64,000 nucleotides of DNA from Apostichopus japonicus. Taxonomy: Eukaryota > Echinodermata > Holothuroidea > Aspidochirotida > Stichopodidae. Shown here one piece after another: positions 1-15,011 of this stretch. The stretch lies in NCBI RefSeq assembly GCF_037975245.1, contig NC_092582.1:22036577-22100576 (forward strand). The letters are read 5' to 3'. The notes beneath the pieces are model-generated. The model had not been told where the DNA came from, made no database searches, and saw only the letters and a list, made by a program, of their open reading frames with translations. How positions within the stretch are numbered: position 1 is the first letter of the stretch; the number at the start of each line of letters is the position of its first letter. The translations under genes were made by a program, and so were the position numbers.

Positions 1-3000
1 TGTATTTGTCATAATAATGTACTATCACAATAATGTACTTTCATACTAATGAATTTTCTTATCATACTTAATTACAAAATCACTTCAGCAAGGAGGCCAG
101 GTGATACAATAACCCCCCCCCCCCAGACTTGTCTTTTGTCACCCATACACATAACTACTCAGACCCATGAAAGGGAATTGTGTCATGGAACAAGGATCTG
201 TACAAATTGCACACAGAAAAATGTGAAGATATGAATAATAAAAAGAAATTAAATGGGAATTAATTGGACTGTCTAGGCATCTGATTGCTGAATTACGACT
301 TGGCATTGTATTGTCAAATGTTAGCAATACAAGCTGATACAAGACACTGTAGCAGAGCAACACAGGCATAGTACAACATGAAGGAATTTGTGGTAGAAAA
401 TTTCAGTTGCTATATGCTAGCATTGACCATATCATTTCATGTAATTCAAAATGCTTTTCTTGGAAATTTATGTGAAAACCCTTGATACACTGTTAACTGC
501 CAATGACTATTTTGTGAACTTCTTTAGTTACATATTGTGAGCTATTTAACAGCAGGTTTATTGTAAGGTGACCATTTTTTCCCCCAGGCAATCTGGGGGA
601 CATGATATTGACCCCCTCATGTGGACATCAATGTGTAATACCTAAACTGTACACTCAAAGCAGAGGATGGAAATTTGTGGGCCCTCAGGGATGATGGTTA
701 AATACCCAAGTTAAGAACACCTCAACCACAAACACGTACTTTGGCCAAGATAAAAATCCAATGCAAAAAAGCAAAATTGAAGGTAACCAGTCTTATTGCT
801 TGTTATGATCCATGGACAATACATGAAATCTGGGGACACCTATAATCCAGGGATTGTGCATAACCTCAGGGGACGGTGCAAAAAAACCCATGGGGAACAT
901 CTGGTCACCTTACTGTGTGCAAAGATAGTAACCAACCATAACATTACTATACATAGTGGGGAGGTTCATCTAAACCTTATGCTATTTTACATGCATGAAT
1001 GGGAGACTAGTTTTCCACCTTAAAATTACAAACGAAAGCCTGTGGAGGGATAAGTGATGACTCCCCCCCCCCCCTCTGCACCTCCCTCCCCAACTCCATC
1101 TCTTATCCTCCAATCCTGCCTGATGATTTTGCAAGCATATTGTAAGTTGAAATGTGTAATGTTTCCATCATTAACCAGTCTTGTATATTACTACTTGGGG
1201 GAGGGGGATGACGATATGGAATGGAAGGGGACATGTTGCCTTCACTTTGTCATCGACCAACCAGAGAATGGCTCCGGCTTTTGACTGAGGGGGGTGGGGG
1301 GTCACAGATTCCGTAGCATAGGTACATCTGTAGCTGAAATGTCATGTAAATTGTGTTTTCATCATCTATTTTTTGTCTACACATTTTCTGCACCTCACAT
1401 GGGTCTTTCATTTCTATCTTGCAAAATCACAAATCATTTAAAAACCAGACCCATGGACTTTGTGCAAGTAAATCATCCTGGCTTTGCCATACATGGAATT
1501 TGTGTGTTATAATTGGTTTGCCTGTTATCTCTTGGATATCTGCAAGACTAGGTTCAGAGGTCTGAATGGGTCATCATTCCATTGGCAGAAAGTCTCACTA
1601 CGTTATGCATAATTTAGACAGTTTTACTAGTGAAGTTATATCACTTATAAGCTGATCACCACATGCAGTTGTACTGATGCTGGAACTGTAATTAATATAA
1701 TTCATCGACCCCAAGTGCCTTTAATTAATAAACACTTCATCCGCCCATTCTTCCTGCGGACTCATGTTCTACTTTACTGCCAAGATTACGCTAGTCTAGT
1801 AACGTGTGGTTTCATGTAAGGTGAATGCCATTTCATTCTATAATGTAGGGTTCTCCAGCACTTGTAAACCCTCTTCTTGAGTTTAATGAACCCGGAAACC
1901 AGCAGCCCATTCTTTTGTGATACCCATCGTAGCCATTGCACAAAGGACCACAGTTCTTTTACATTTATTTCCAACAAAAACCCAATAAAAGTTGGGTGTT
2001 GTAGTTCATATAATAAATACCCAATGCTAATTAATGAATCAATAAAATACTTCCAGCCCTGTAATCATGGTGTAGTCAAAACAAACAGCAACATTTTACA
2101 TCCAGTCATTTGTGCTGTGTGTAATCCCCACATCTTGAAATAATATTACAACTTTTCATGTACTTGTGCTAGTTTAATAATTCACAAGACAAAGTTGCAA
2201 AGTGAAATTATTTAAGGGATTACTTTCAGGCGGTCTTTATTCCAACAGAGGGCACTCTACCAGTAATTCATCATTTCAGATCCCTTTGCTGTCCATGTTC
2301 ATTCTCACAGGACATTGACAGTTTGGGGTTCAAGTGCCAGCGACGTCACAAGCAAGGTAAGGGCCCTGTGGACAATTATGTCCCCAAGCCCTGTTTTGCA
2401 CCCTTTCTGAAATTAGAATACAATATTCTTTATCCCATATTTTCCTGTGCCCCTCCACATATTCCAGGGTCTCAAAATTCACCCTGGACCCAGGGCTGTA
2501 TCCCCTGACACCCCCTCTACAGGCCTACTGCAATTTATGATTCAACATTCTGGTTCCTGAAAACACACACATAGCCAAATCTCAAGGAAATGGTTTATAT
2601 TTATCAATATATATTATCTGTATATCTCAATTGGTGCTGTACAATTCTTAGATAAAGTACATGACTTTAACAGCCCTTTATAATGCCTTGGTAATTTTAT
2701 GGTAAAGACGCTCTTAAGAGCACAAGAAAAAGACACATGACACAGTTATTACCAGCTTTATCATTTATTTATCCATGTTCAGCTTAAGGCATAATTGTAA
2801 CTAGATAGCGTACATATGAAATTATATTCCAAATAACTTATCATACTAGTAAAGGGTTTTCACAGGGTCATACCATCATTGCTGTGTGGGTTCTTATATA
2901 CAGGTACAAGCCTTCTGAATGCTACTGATTAGTACAATTCACTGGAAATGGTAGTTTGATAGCATGCATGAATTAGTAATTTTTTTTTCACTAGAAAAAT

Positions 3001-5684
3001 AGAGGAAGGCAAGATTTGTTAAAACATGTATTTTTCTTTCAGCAAAATGGCATGCCCTGTGCAAACACTGTTGATAGCCACACCACGTCAGTCACACTTT
3101 CTGGAAATAGAACATTTCGACATACAGCACATGAGTTAACAGTACCATTGGAAATGAACACAACCTGGCTTCAATAAAGGTAAAAAGAATGACCTGCAAG
3201 AGCTTCATAAACCTGGACACCCCTGTTAAAAGAACCATCCTGTACTTTAAACACCTTCAGTATCAAGTATCATAGGGACAGAGACCCAGTATAGTTTATA
3301 ACACTATTTAATATTACATTGTCCAAAATTTCAGTTGGACTTGCCTTGTTATGTTCACCTGGTTGGTAATCTCCATTAATAAACCCATTTGTGCCTAGGG
3401 GCGATTTTTTTTCATAATCTTGGATGTGATGAAGATTTTTCAACATATTTTAATGCCTGCCATCACTTCTGTAACATCCATTTGATCTGACATTTGGAAG
3501 ACAATGCAAGCTTACAATGGGAGGAAACTTTCAAGACTTGTTTACCTTGAAGCTCTATCTCATATTATACATACTGTTTAACATTAGTTTGTCATGGAGA
3601 GCTTTTATGTTATAGCTTTTATGTTATAACTTTCATTTGAATTTGATTTTTTTTTTTAATGATCAGATTACTGCCTCTAGACTGCTCCTTGATAGTTTGC
3701 AATGTTTATTCTCGAGTGAGCCTGTTTTGATGACTGCATAGTGAAGTATATTACAGCAATTGGTTGCATCCAATGATAATTTGACTATTCTATACTGCCC
3801 TCTGTGCAATTATGTTAAATGATATATGCAGGTCTGTCTTCATGCTTGGATGATTAATTTGCTAGATTACTGACCTATTTTCTCAATAGTAGCCTTAGTT
3901 CACAATTCTAAGTGCATATAGGATCACTGCAAATAGCAATGGCTATTTATGTCCCTAGTGTTGTATTCTTAGGAGCATGTAACTGTATATTGCTCTAACA
4001 ATGAATGACTTCCTCATGATATTGTAACAGGCTGTTACTGTACACAAGCTAACAGCCTATTTTAGGTTTAGTTTACAGCAATGGTGATCCAGGATATGTT
4101 TGTGGTATACGTATAACCTGCTGCTTTAACATAATGTACATGGTGGGATTCCCCTATCTAAATGGTAGGGATTTGAGTTGCATTTGTTTGAAGTTTTTAG
4201 TTTTAGTTCAATTCACATGATCAAATGTTCTAAGTGTGAGAAACTGGAGGACATACATGTAGGAACATTTTCTTTCTTGCCTGCTGTACAAGAATTAACA
4301 GTAGAAACTAGTAATACTGCAAAGCTCTGTCTAGAGTCTGTTATGAATGCAGCTCAAATTATTATTTACCCTTTGCAGCATCAATTTTATTCTATAATTT
4401 CTCTCTTAAATAAGGGTGACAATTTTAACAGTCCTGATTCAATTGGCAACCACTTGACACAGGGAAAAAAAGCCAAGGTTTAACAAACCAAACTTTAATT
4501 GTAATATGGTGGATAAACATGTTAAGTTGAATGAAGTCACATTATCTCTTTGAAAACAAAAAAAAACTCCTATCTCAAAACTAACTCATGATGTGATTTA
4601 CTTTCTAGTTAGAATATTTGCAAAGAAAGATAGCAGAGGAGACCGATCGAAAGGACTTGGGTATCTTTAAATGGCTTTTTAGCTTGCTGCAAGAGTGACG
4701 ACTGTCTGTGTTTGTAGAGGCTCTAGTTTCTCTGGAATCAAGGAATAGTATCAGGCAAGGGACACAGGGAGGAGATAGGGCAGGTTGTAATGGTCTTTAT
4801 TTGAGACCGTGCAAACAGGGAATCAATCAGTAAAGTTTGTTTATTATCCATTATGACAATGTCACAGACACTCTACACCAGTGCCATTGACTAATACATG
4901 TGGGATTTATGGAGGTCAGTTCGCAGTGTGTGTTCTTCCGATAACAAAACGTAGGACGGCAATTATTGTACATTTCATTTGGTAATCAGCATTTATTCCC
5001 AAACATATTGTACATCAGTCGCTGATAAAATTATATTCCAAGTTTATTACAGACGGATGTGTAACACCAGTCAGTGCATTATAAGCAAGACTGCTATACT
5101 GAAGACTGTATCCCAGTGTATGTCCATTGTCAGGGTGCAAGGATTGGCTAGAAAGACGTACTGCCTATCTTAAAGATGGTCAGTTAACCCCATACCTGGC
5201 ACCTTATCCTACTTATTAATGGCTACCAGGTTTATCCTAGGATAATAATACCTTTTCATCTGGCACCTTATGAACACAGTGCCAGCTTATGCTCATCTTT
5301 TCATCTTCCAAGTTATTTCTTTAGAGAGCAGAATAACTAAAGCAAGAGCATATTTTATACTTACCATTAGGGACTTCAACAAGCCCCCATGAGATTCCAG
5401 CCATGAACATATAAAACAAAGCCAGTTATGCTTTATAAAAAAAAGCGTTTAAAAAGAAACACAGAAAAAAATAAAAAATGAAAATAATAGTCCACACTTT
5501 TTGAGACGGAAGTTATACATGCACTTATAAATTATGAAATTGTAATGTTGAGATGAAACACAAGGTGAACGAAGAGCAGCCAACGGCTTATTACTGATAA
5601 CGGAACCTATGTTATGACCTGCAGAGTTACTTGACACTCTCTAATTCTATTGCAGTTCACATCCATTGTTCAATCGTTCATCAG
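1..5684. other. No supported gene: AT-rich DNA with poly-C runs
   Basis: Only short open frames without splice context or recognisable motifs. Poly-C tracts lie at about 113-123 and 1064-1074. I see nothing else in it. Confidence 0.6.
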
Positions 5685-5689
5685 TCCCA

Positions 5690-5885
5690 TTATAACAGCT
5701 TACAGTTGTAGTTATTTTTACTCTTCAAGCATACAAAATATTTATGGTTCATTGTGATAGAAACATTTACTGTACCATTTTGAAAAATTTGCATCAAAGA
5801 GTTCGTTAAGAAAAGATGCAAAATTCTCCTCTGTCGCTTCTGCAATGCGCGTGTTCTATCTTCAATGGGCTCAGCAAATCTGAAA
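5690..5885 (-). CDS. Possible orphan exon, unrecognised
   Basis: A strong acceptor (cctttttctttcag) is followed by an open frame starting FAEPIEDRTRALQKRQRRIL and continuing LFLTNSLMQIFQNG before a possible GTACAG donor near 5776, or a stop at 5690. The charged, helix-like start looks more like coding than its surroundings. No family is recognised and no partner exons were found. Confidence 0.22.
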
Positions 5886-8800
5886 GAAAAAGGAAAGGCA
5901 TAACAATAATACCAAAAATTGATCATTTTTCTTACATTTCCCACTTGAAAAAAACAATGGCATTCTAACGCATTGATGCGCAGTATACTTTACACCACTT
6001 GATGTTGCTACAGTACCTGCTTGTAAAAATGCACTGTGTTCTTGATAAATTTGGGATAATAGTGAAATATTACAGACATTGTGAGGGAGTAACACACACA
6101 GTACAGCACGTGACAGGGATAGTGGATACTCCAATGGTTTAAGTCATTTGCTCAACAAAATTGCTGAAATTTTCCTGCACCCATAAGTCAAATTCTTCCT
6201 CCTACAGTAATAGCCTTTTGTATCGTTGAGATACAGTACATGTTTTTGAAAATTTGGTGAAACTATACGGATGCTTTTGGAAAGAGCATATTTAGTGATG
6301 TCATCAATTCAATATGGCAATTAAATTAAAAATGTGATGCTTTCAAGAAAAATATTGTTACAATTTCATAAACAAGCTGCAATGTAACGAAATTCTAAAT
6401 GGAGGGGAACGTAATGATTGACATTTGACGACCAAGCAAACATTCTAATAAATATATCATTATCACATTTCAAGTATAATTCAACAAAAATATTATAAAA
6501 GGAAAGTAGAACGTTTTAAGAATATCTACCATAATGACATCACCGACCACCTATAGTACTATAATCCACTTTTTGGAACCTGGTTTATTTTGTACAGTTA
6601 CAGTAACTACTTTGCATTTAAAATGAGATTTTCAACCAAACCTGTGGAAGGTTTTCCTCAGGTTTCATTTTAGTTCCAATGAATGGAATATTTCTTGAAT
6701 GGAACTTTGCTTGCTAATTCAATGCTCCCACAGAATTTATGTCACTCAATCTTTCACAGGGATAAAATCATTCAAGGACATACATGTTCATCGTTTAGTA
6801 CGGCAGATACAGTATTTAGTATTTGGCTGATATCTCATGTTCAACATGACAGGTACAGTCAAATCACATGACACAAGTCATGAATAAACATTAGAACAAA
6901 GTACCTGCAAGATTGATTTATTCAGTGATAGACATCTAAAGTTAATGTTACATTTACCAGTATTAATCCATATTTTACTCCAACAAACGGTCCCACATAC
7001 AATAAATCTAAGTGTTCATGCTACATACAAACAGCAGATCATGGCACACACATTATGTACAACCTATCACCACACAGAACCCTTGGCACTATACTGTAAA
7101 GATCTTTAGGTACAGTACATTACCCTTACATGTATACCCAATCCACATTTTGTCACTCATCTGCAAATATCGAATAAGCAACGCAACTACAAGTGATTCA
7201 CTCCCCCCCCCCCATCCTTCCCCCCCCCCAACCATCCTTCGCCAACTACATTTAATTTAGGAATAAATAGTATTGTACTTCCATGGTAGAATCAGACATT
7301 AGTTATTTTAATAACCAAATCAGGGTTTATCAGCTTTTCAAGATACAAAGTACAGTATACTATACACCCACATACATGTATCCATGTATTTCATTGACAG
7401 AAATTTGTTAAGAATACTCAGTTGCAACACAGTTGACGTTACTGGGGGGGGGGCATGTCTTATTTCAAAATTAAGTGTTGAAAATCTTTTAGCATTCAAG
7501 AAGATGGCAAATTTAGTAATTTACTACTTTGTCCCACAAAACAGCTGTCTTATTATACCATTGTTGTCTGCTACATTAGATCTTATAAATAATGCAGAAA
7601 GGCTGTCACGTCAACCCAACCCTGGAAGAAAGTGAAGCCTGCTTAAGTAATATCACACAATATGGCTGTTTATTTTCAAGTAATATCACACAAATGCACT
7701 GGAGCACATATTTCAGTTTTAACTTTAAGCACTAAGTGCTGAGCCATCACACAGGAGGGAGGGGGGGGGGGAATTCCCTCTTACAGCAAGCATAACTTTG
7801 TACTTTGTTACATTACAATGATACTGTGCGAGGTGGGGAGACAACATTAGAATCCATGGTTACACAATTGTATCTGCTTTCCTGTCACTTTAGGAGAGTG
7901 GAATGCACTAGACTACTAAGTACCATAATGTTTGGGTATGACCCTTTTTACCAATTACAAATCTGAACTACATGTACTGTACATGTATCAGAAAATATTC
8001 TAAACTGTATGTTTTAATTGTAAGGACGGCTGAATGAATTTGAACATCAGAAAATTTGTTAGGCAATACCCATTATAATCATGTATTTTTGCCATTTTAT
8101 TCTGAAAAGGGGCATGAATATACATTAAAATTTACAGAAGCTCATTAGATAGTTAGTGACAATACATGGCCAGTATTATGCAGATCTTAGTGAATTGTTG
8201 GATAACCAAGGTTTCAAAATACTGTAAATTCATGTCATGTTCACAAAATGTACTTATTAATCCCATATATTTCATACATTTTCCATCGACCAGCCACTCT
8301 AGTAAATTTTACTACCAAGTTACAACTAAATCACATTCACATTTACTGAGGACAAGGGCCGTGGGGGCAGGCATTCCAAGTCTTCATTACTACTAACTTA
8401 TGCTCTAAATAAGTATGGTTCCAACATTTTGTTGTTCAGTCTTCCTTTACCCCTAAGCCAACCTTTAACCCCTCACCAGCAGGAATGTGCTTATATAGCA
8501 ATCAGGTATTTTGCATAACATTTTTTGTTGTTGATGGAATAGTCTAGCCTCTGGGTTAATTATTCCCTGTAGTACTACCAGTGACAGTCTACCACAAAAA
8601 AAAAATATTTGTATAATTTCAATTTGGACAATAGACATGTCACATACAGTGTGTCTCCGTGACGTTCCACCTGTGATCACTACTAGCAATTTGACTTCTG
8701 CTAGCATTTCATAAAAAAAATAATCATAAAAAACAGAGATTAAGTTATTTTGACCCAGAAGTACCTTTAGGGTGGCCAATGACATCACATCAAGTGGAGG

Positions 8801-9785
8801 ACACATAGGAATCAAGAGCCCCAGGGACAATTACACCAATTTAAGCATAATATGTATGCAGTATTATACATATTATTTATCCCATATTTCAAGAAAGCCA
8901 ACACAGAGCAGTAGTTGCAATTAGTATGAAAAGTCGAGCTAACCAATACATTTTCATCACAGTGACTTCACTCCTGCTTGCTTGAAGCCTCCCCCGCCCC
9001 CCCCCCCTCCCCCTCCTTTTTGGTATAAAATATGACAACTTCAACCAGCAATACTCTGAAATCAGCATGTGGGAATAATACACAAGTTTTCACCTTTGTA
9101 CAATTGTTTATATGTAAAATACTGACATGTTTAAATATCATCTTCACTCAAAACTTGAGGTAACCACCTTAATGTCATTGTCTCATTGAGTGTGTGTATC
9201 AAACACCATTTGAATTTGATTGAAGACTTTTATTGATCTTTTGAGGTATGAAATGCCAGCTTAAAGTCTGTATCTTTGAAGTGTAGCCCATAATATAAAG
9301 TGTAATATTACTACACAAATCTTACGTTGCATAGCAGTTAATGTAAACAGAACAATGATGAATAATCTGTGAAGTGCAAACACTCAATTATTCCATACCT
9401 TGCTTCAATGATGGAACTGTACAGCATCTTAGGATTTATTCAATAAAGACTGACCCCCTCATCTTGCCTCACCTCCATAGCAACCACACACAAAACAAAT
9501 TTATGTAAGCTATACTTCCTACTGTCATAAGAGACAGTTAAGTTCAACAATGTTAACTATACACAAGCAAGTAATATATCCTATTGCATCATCTACAGAC
9601 CATGTGTACTCATAGTACTACTGTATGTATAATTACTGACAATGTTACAGGCACAATCAATCACCTGTAACAATATCTAGAAAAAAATATTTCATTCATT
9701 CATTCATTCATCTTCCTTTCATTGTAAGTGTGGTTCACTTGATGAACCAAACTTAATAAATTAATACAAGACATAGGTCTTACAG

Positions 9786-10022
9786 CGGGAGGGAGGGGGA
9801 GGGGGGAAGAAAGGAGAAGGGAAGGAAGGGCAGAAGGGAGGGGAAAGGAAAAAGATGGTTACAAAGGATGAGGGCAAGGGAAGGTAGGAGAAGGAAAAGG
9901 GATAGGTAGGGTGGGGGAAGGCGAGGCAGGGATGGGAAGGGTGAGAAGAGGAAGGATGGAGGGGTGAAGAATTATTGGCTGAGGGTGGAGGACGGGAAAG
10001 AAGAGATGGAGAGAGAATTAAG
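9786..10022 (+). repeat. About 235-bp polypurine tract
   Basis: Nearly all G and A on the plus strand (gggaggg, gaaggaaggg, ggagaagg blocks), with few pyrimidines. Such strand asymmetry can form triplex DNA. Confidence 0.9.
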
Positions 10023-10279
10023 GCTAGTACAAGAACTTAGTTAACCTACTACAGTATATTAGTAACGTGTACTCAAGTAAATGGATATAATTTGCACATT
10101 GACGGATACCCCTCAATCTATATACATATGTGATTTAAACAACTTACTATAGCTGCCCATGTGTGAGCTACTAAACCTTTTTAACTAACAAACAAATTCA
10201 ATTGTTCATGTATTATTTGGCAAACCTATGCAGAACTCTGCCAATTATAGTGCCCCCTTCCCTTTCCTCCCATGAGAAC

Positions 10280-10575
10280 CTGTGGCATACCCACAATTGT
10301 GGGTATGCTACAGGTTTTATGTACCTTTAATATAGGTGAAGTGGCATACCCACAATTGTGGGTATGCCAGAGGTTTTATGTACCTTTAATATAGGTGAAG
10401 TGGCATACCCACGTCATACAATTGCGGGTATGCCACAGGTTTTATGTACCTTTAATATAGGAGAAGTGGCATACCCACAATTGTGGGTATGCCACAGGTT
10501 TCATGTACCTTTAATATAGGTGAAGTGGCATACCCACAATTGTGGGTATGCCACAGGTTTTAAATTTATGTACCT
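10280..10575. repeat. 59-bp tandem array, each unit carrying a 26-bp palindrome
   Basis: Palindromes ggcatacccacaattgtggg.. start at 10284, 10343, 10402, 10468 and 10527. Four have a clean 26-bp palindrome (the first has one end mismatch); the third has a 7-base insertion. Linkers share ttttatgtacctttaatata. Confidence 0.95.
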
Positions 10576-12339
10576 TAAATATACTGTAGGTGAAATGAGA
10601 AGATGTGCATCATTAATGCCGGTCATCATCAATACAACAGGATATTAAAGCTCTTCCAACTAAAATCTTTAACTGCTTCAACTTATTACCTAATCAAAGA
10701 TTGACTTTAGCAGTCTGAACATTATATGACCTAGAAATTCCCAAAAGGCACCAGAAAATCTTTACAAATTATCCTTTCCAAAAAACCAAAAAAATATTCT
10801 TTGATAGAAATGCTTAACAATTTGCCTTCTTTGGACACTCACAGGGCTTCATTTGTACACAGTAATATCGATTTGAAGGTACATTCTGATTTAGTATGTG
10901 ACAGTAAGTATGCAATATTGCTTGTATTATTGCTACACTACAAGTTTAACCTACTGCATACATTTATTTATCTACTGGATATCTTATCAAAACTACATTT
11001 TAATTAATAGTAAACATAAGCCGGTAGTACCTTTTAGACTTTTACCTTGTATCCTTGCTAATAAAATCCAATAGAAACATTAAGACTCCTACACAAAAAG
11101 ACTTTTCCAAGAGTAAAAATAATCTCCCCGAAGAAACGTTTATTTCAAAGCAACTTAAGTCCAATCACAAAGAAAACCAATCAGGAAATGAATTCAAATT
11201 TAAACGTTTCGGAAGATATTTGATTGTTGAAAGAGGCGTCATCAGGTATCCCCATTGTTATGTAAAGTGACTTGCCAAACAAAACAAAAACAAAAGCGTC
11301 CCTTCATCTCAACTTGGCAATGCACCATCTCAGGCTGCAAGTATCGTATGTTCTCCTTCCATGCTTTGTGAAGGGGTTAATTATCTATTGTCTTTACTTA
11401 TTTGTTCATTGTCTTCTTTGTTGCTTAAAAGAACCACATTCTGTGATCAACAGAAGGGCAAGGCAAACTTTTGATGGTTGTTGGAGACAAAGCTCGTACA
11501 AAATTATTTTCATTTGCTGACCAGACAAGTTTGCACACAAAATGAAGAAAATTTTGTAAAAAAATTGTAATTTGAGACAAAGGCCCCTATGTATTTTGTC
11601 AATGTGACTAATACTAGTTATGAAATATCTAGGCCTAAGTTGTTCTTGCATTCTTTAGAATTAGTATTGAATTATTCATTAATGTATTTGTTCATTGAAG
11701 GCTTTAATTTGGTGACAAATTAGTAGTATTCTGCAGTTATAATTAATTTTCCGTCAAACACATAAATTTGCTTTGATATTAGATTACCTGAGGCTAAACG
11801 ATACGTACATATTGATACTGATCTTTTCCTGTCATTGTACTTCTCCCCAAATGGCTAGCGGAAAATGAAAATAAATATGCCTTTTTTATTATATAATGCT
11901 GTAATTCCTCTGTATACAGCAGGTTACGTTATAATATGCATCTTTTATGTATAATCTTATACTTGTATTTCTTAAGAGTTTACTATAGTCCCATGTAAAG
12001 TGCTTTTAGATATTCTTTCATGTAATGTGCTATATAAATATAATGTATGTAATGCACTATATAAATATAATGTATGTATGTACTATGTACCCTGGTGAAT
12101 AAGTGGCATGTTGCCGCTGCTTTAGATAATAACCTTTACACACATTTACATACTGTACAAGTATCATTTGAGTTTAGGATAACCTGTTCCTTTATAGAGA
12201 AAGCAGAAGCTGTGTGGATCAGATGAAAATACTGACTTTAGAACAATTCAACTTGGTGACCCCCAGGAATTGGAAAAGTTTTCCTTGTTTTTCTTTCAGG
12301 AGTTTCAGCCCTGGATGACTGGAAGAAAAACAACATCTG

Positions 12340-12780
12340 CTACTACTTGGTACTCCATATACTGTACACTAGCCCTACTGCACACTATTCTGCACACAAT
12401 TGCATGTACATTTGCAAGTACTGTAGTCTACAGTGCATGAATGCTATTTTACACTACTCCAAACAGTGTACAATAATGTACACTTTTCGTGCACAGTGAA
12501 CCTTTTGCACAATTACGTGTGCATTTCACACAATTACAAACTAGTCTGCAATGTATGCTATTTTACACTACTACACACTACAGTAGTGTGCAGTGCATGA
12601 TGCAATTAAACACTACTCTGCACAGTGTCCATTAAGTACACGCTAGTGTGCAGTGTATGCTGGTACTGTACACTTCCTCTGCGGAGTATGGCTGCTGCAG
12701 TACACACTACTCTGCACAGTGTACACTTGTTGTAGTCTGTACTGCACCCTACTTTGTACTGGGTATACTGATGTGGTTAA
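12340..12780. repeat. Degenerate cluster of 'cactactctgcacagtgtac' units
   Basis: Words such as acactact, ctgcacagtgtac and tagtgtgcagtg recur in both orientations at irregular spacing. It looks like an old decayed satellite or palindromic repeat. Confidence 0.7.
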
Positions 12781-13334
12781 CTTGATACTACTGTGCTGGT
12801 GGTGTGTCTCACAACATGTCAATTGATATAATTTGACAAAAGGAACCTAAATGAGTAAATTTAGCAAGAATGGGTCAGATTTCATTTATCTGAAGTTAGA
12901 CAAATGTTCCACATGTCTGCATGTACAGTCCAATACAAGTATCACAGGAAAGGTAGTCTGTAATAATGCACACACAATACAGTAACTTTGAGCTCTGCAT
13001 TGTTGAGATATTGCATGCAAGGAGTGGATACGATCGATATTACAGTAGGCTTGGGCACATCTGTCACACAGGATTGGTGTGACCACAGTCCTAAGAGTCA
13101 CGACTCAGAATGATGACATCACAGAAAACGTGATTTAGTAAAAAGTCTTTGTAGTACAATGATTTGGTAAATTGCTTTCCACAAAACATGGTACTGGTTA
13201 TGCAAAGTCTGTCCTAAAAGATAATTAGAATACCTTCCTGATAGATTGTATATAGATTAATATGTGATAACTTGCCAAATTCTTTCTCCATTATTTCTAT
13301 TAGGCATTCGTGAACACTGAATAACTAACTTGAC

Positions 13335-13425
13335 TAGGGATGCACCGGATCCAAATTTTTGGATCCGGCCGGAACCGGATTTTGCCGGATAGTACATGAA
13401 ATCCGGATGGTACCGGATTTTTCAT
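13335..13425. mobile_element. Fragment resembling a hAT transposon end
   Basis: Begins tagggatgcaccggatcc and holds several inverted CCGGAT motifs. 'TAGGGATGCACCG' is a common start of hAT-type non-autonomous elements. No transposase is seen. Confidence 0.4.
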
Positions 13426-14586
13426 TACACAAAAGAAAATCATTAATAAGAAGTAGAAGTATGAAACAAGGAGCAAATCTTAGGTGAGGTATACGCATAT
13501 TATAAAGAAGGTGAATTTAAGACCCCATTTATGAGATTAAATATGACTTGAAGTGGTGGTGTAATCCACATTCTTTAATAAAATGACTACAATATAATTG
13601 TTGACAAGCTTGATACAGTATGTAAATTTGCTTGCTGGAAAAATACTGCATACTACCTATGAAATTTGTTTTAAAACGGGAAAATGATTTCACTGCAAAC
13701 TGTATTTGTTGTATATACTGTAGCTTCATATTATTACAGTAGTTGTATTATTTTATTTTGATACTTAAAAATTGTGTGGAAAAAAAAAACGTCAAAGAGT
13801 TAACTTGGAACCCAACACTCGCACTTCGCATCCCTTTTAAAACGAGCCGGGACCACCTCTCTGATCACCAGGGGATTACACATACTGTAGAGCATTTTCT
13901 ACAAAGCAATCTGTTCAGATTTTTGTGCAAATCTTTTGGACAAACGTTTTTCTGTCATTCGATACATACCAGGAAGTAATTTATCTAGTAGTGTACTACA
14001 TACCAAAATGGTCAAATTGCTTTGTATATATTCAAAGACGTATATATAGTTCTTTTCTACACATAAACGATAAACCATTAATTTTTTTTTTTTAAGTGAC
14101 AAAAAAAATTGGGAGTTGTCAAAATGCTATGTACACAGTATGTGAACACTAAATTATTCCCAACATACATTAAACAAGTTTTCAAATGATTCGCTCTTCC
14201 AACGTTCGTTCAATGATACAAATGCTAAGTGCTTGCTAACCTTGACTAACCATTTCATGGTGATAAGTACTGTTACAATTTATAGTTATAAAGAATTAGG
14301 CAGTGGTAAGTTGGAAACATAACTTTACCATCAAGTGTTTTTGGTCTAAAATGAGAGACCTGAAGTGAAGTTTTAACAAAATTAATGATTTTTGACTTTT
14401 TGACATACAGTAATCGATGGTGAGATCATACAAGTGTTGTTTTTGCCCTAGAAATCTACAGCCTAACTTAGAAATGGAAGCATGGAAATTTACTGTACAT
14501 GTAGTTTAATATTTACAAATTTTTGCAAGCTTATTTCAGTTTGTTTTGGTAGGTTGCCTGTAGAATTAAGATGCTGATACATAATG

Positions 14587-14628
14587 CTAATGCATTATGT
14601 CTTAATACATTAAGACATAATGCATTAG
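14587..14628. repeat. 42-bp near-perfect palindrome
   Basis: Arms of 20 bases (ctaatgcattatgtcttaat and its reverse complement) around a 2-base spacer. Extruded, it would form a long AT-rich stem. Confidence 0.95.
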
Positions 14629-15011
14629 GAGATAAATAGACATTTTAACATAGATCTCTGCATCATGTACAGTATTTCTTAACTTCTCTGGCCGTGCAGG
14701 ACACAGGAGATTATTTTTGTCACAAAAGCAAAATACAATGCAAATACGAAAGTGCAGAAGATGTACATACTATATCAAAAATATGGAATCCATAGCGGTT
14801 TATTCGTACTAGGAACAAATTCAGAGCCATTGAGGGCTGCAACATCCTACATGGAATGCCATACATGATACCCCAAAGCCTATATCATAGTCAGTTCAGT
14901 AATGTCAGCAATAAATTCTCATTTGCATTAACCACAATATATTCGTATACATAAGTACTATAAAAAGTGCAGCTCTTTAAAGTTGCATAAGAAGGAAATC
15001 AACAATGTAAG

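Noticed and set aside
8465-8830. 121-codon minus-strand open frame
   Set aside because: No domain, no splice context, mixed composition; probably chance.
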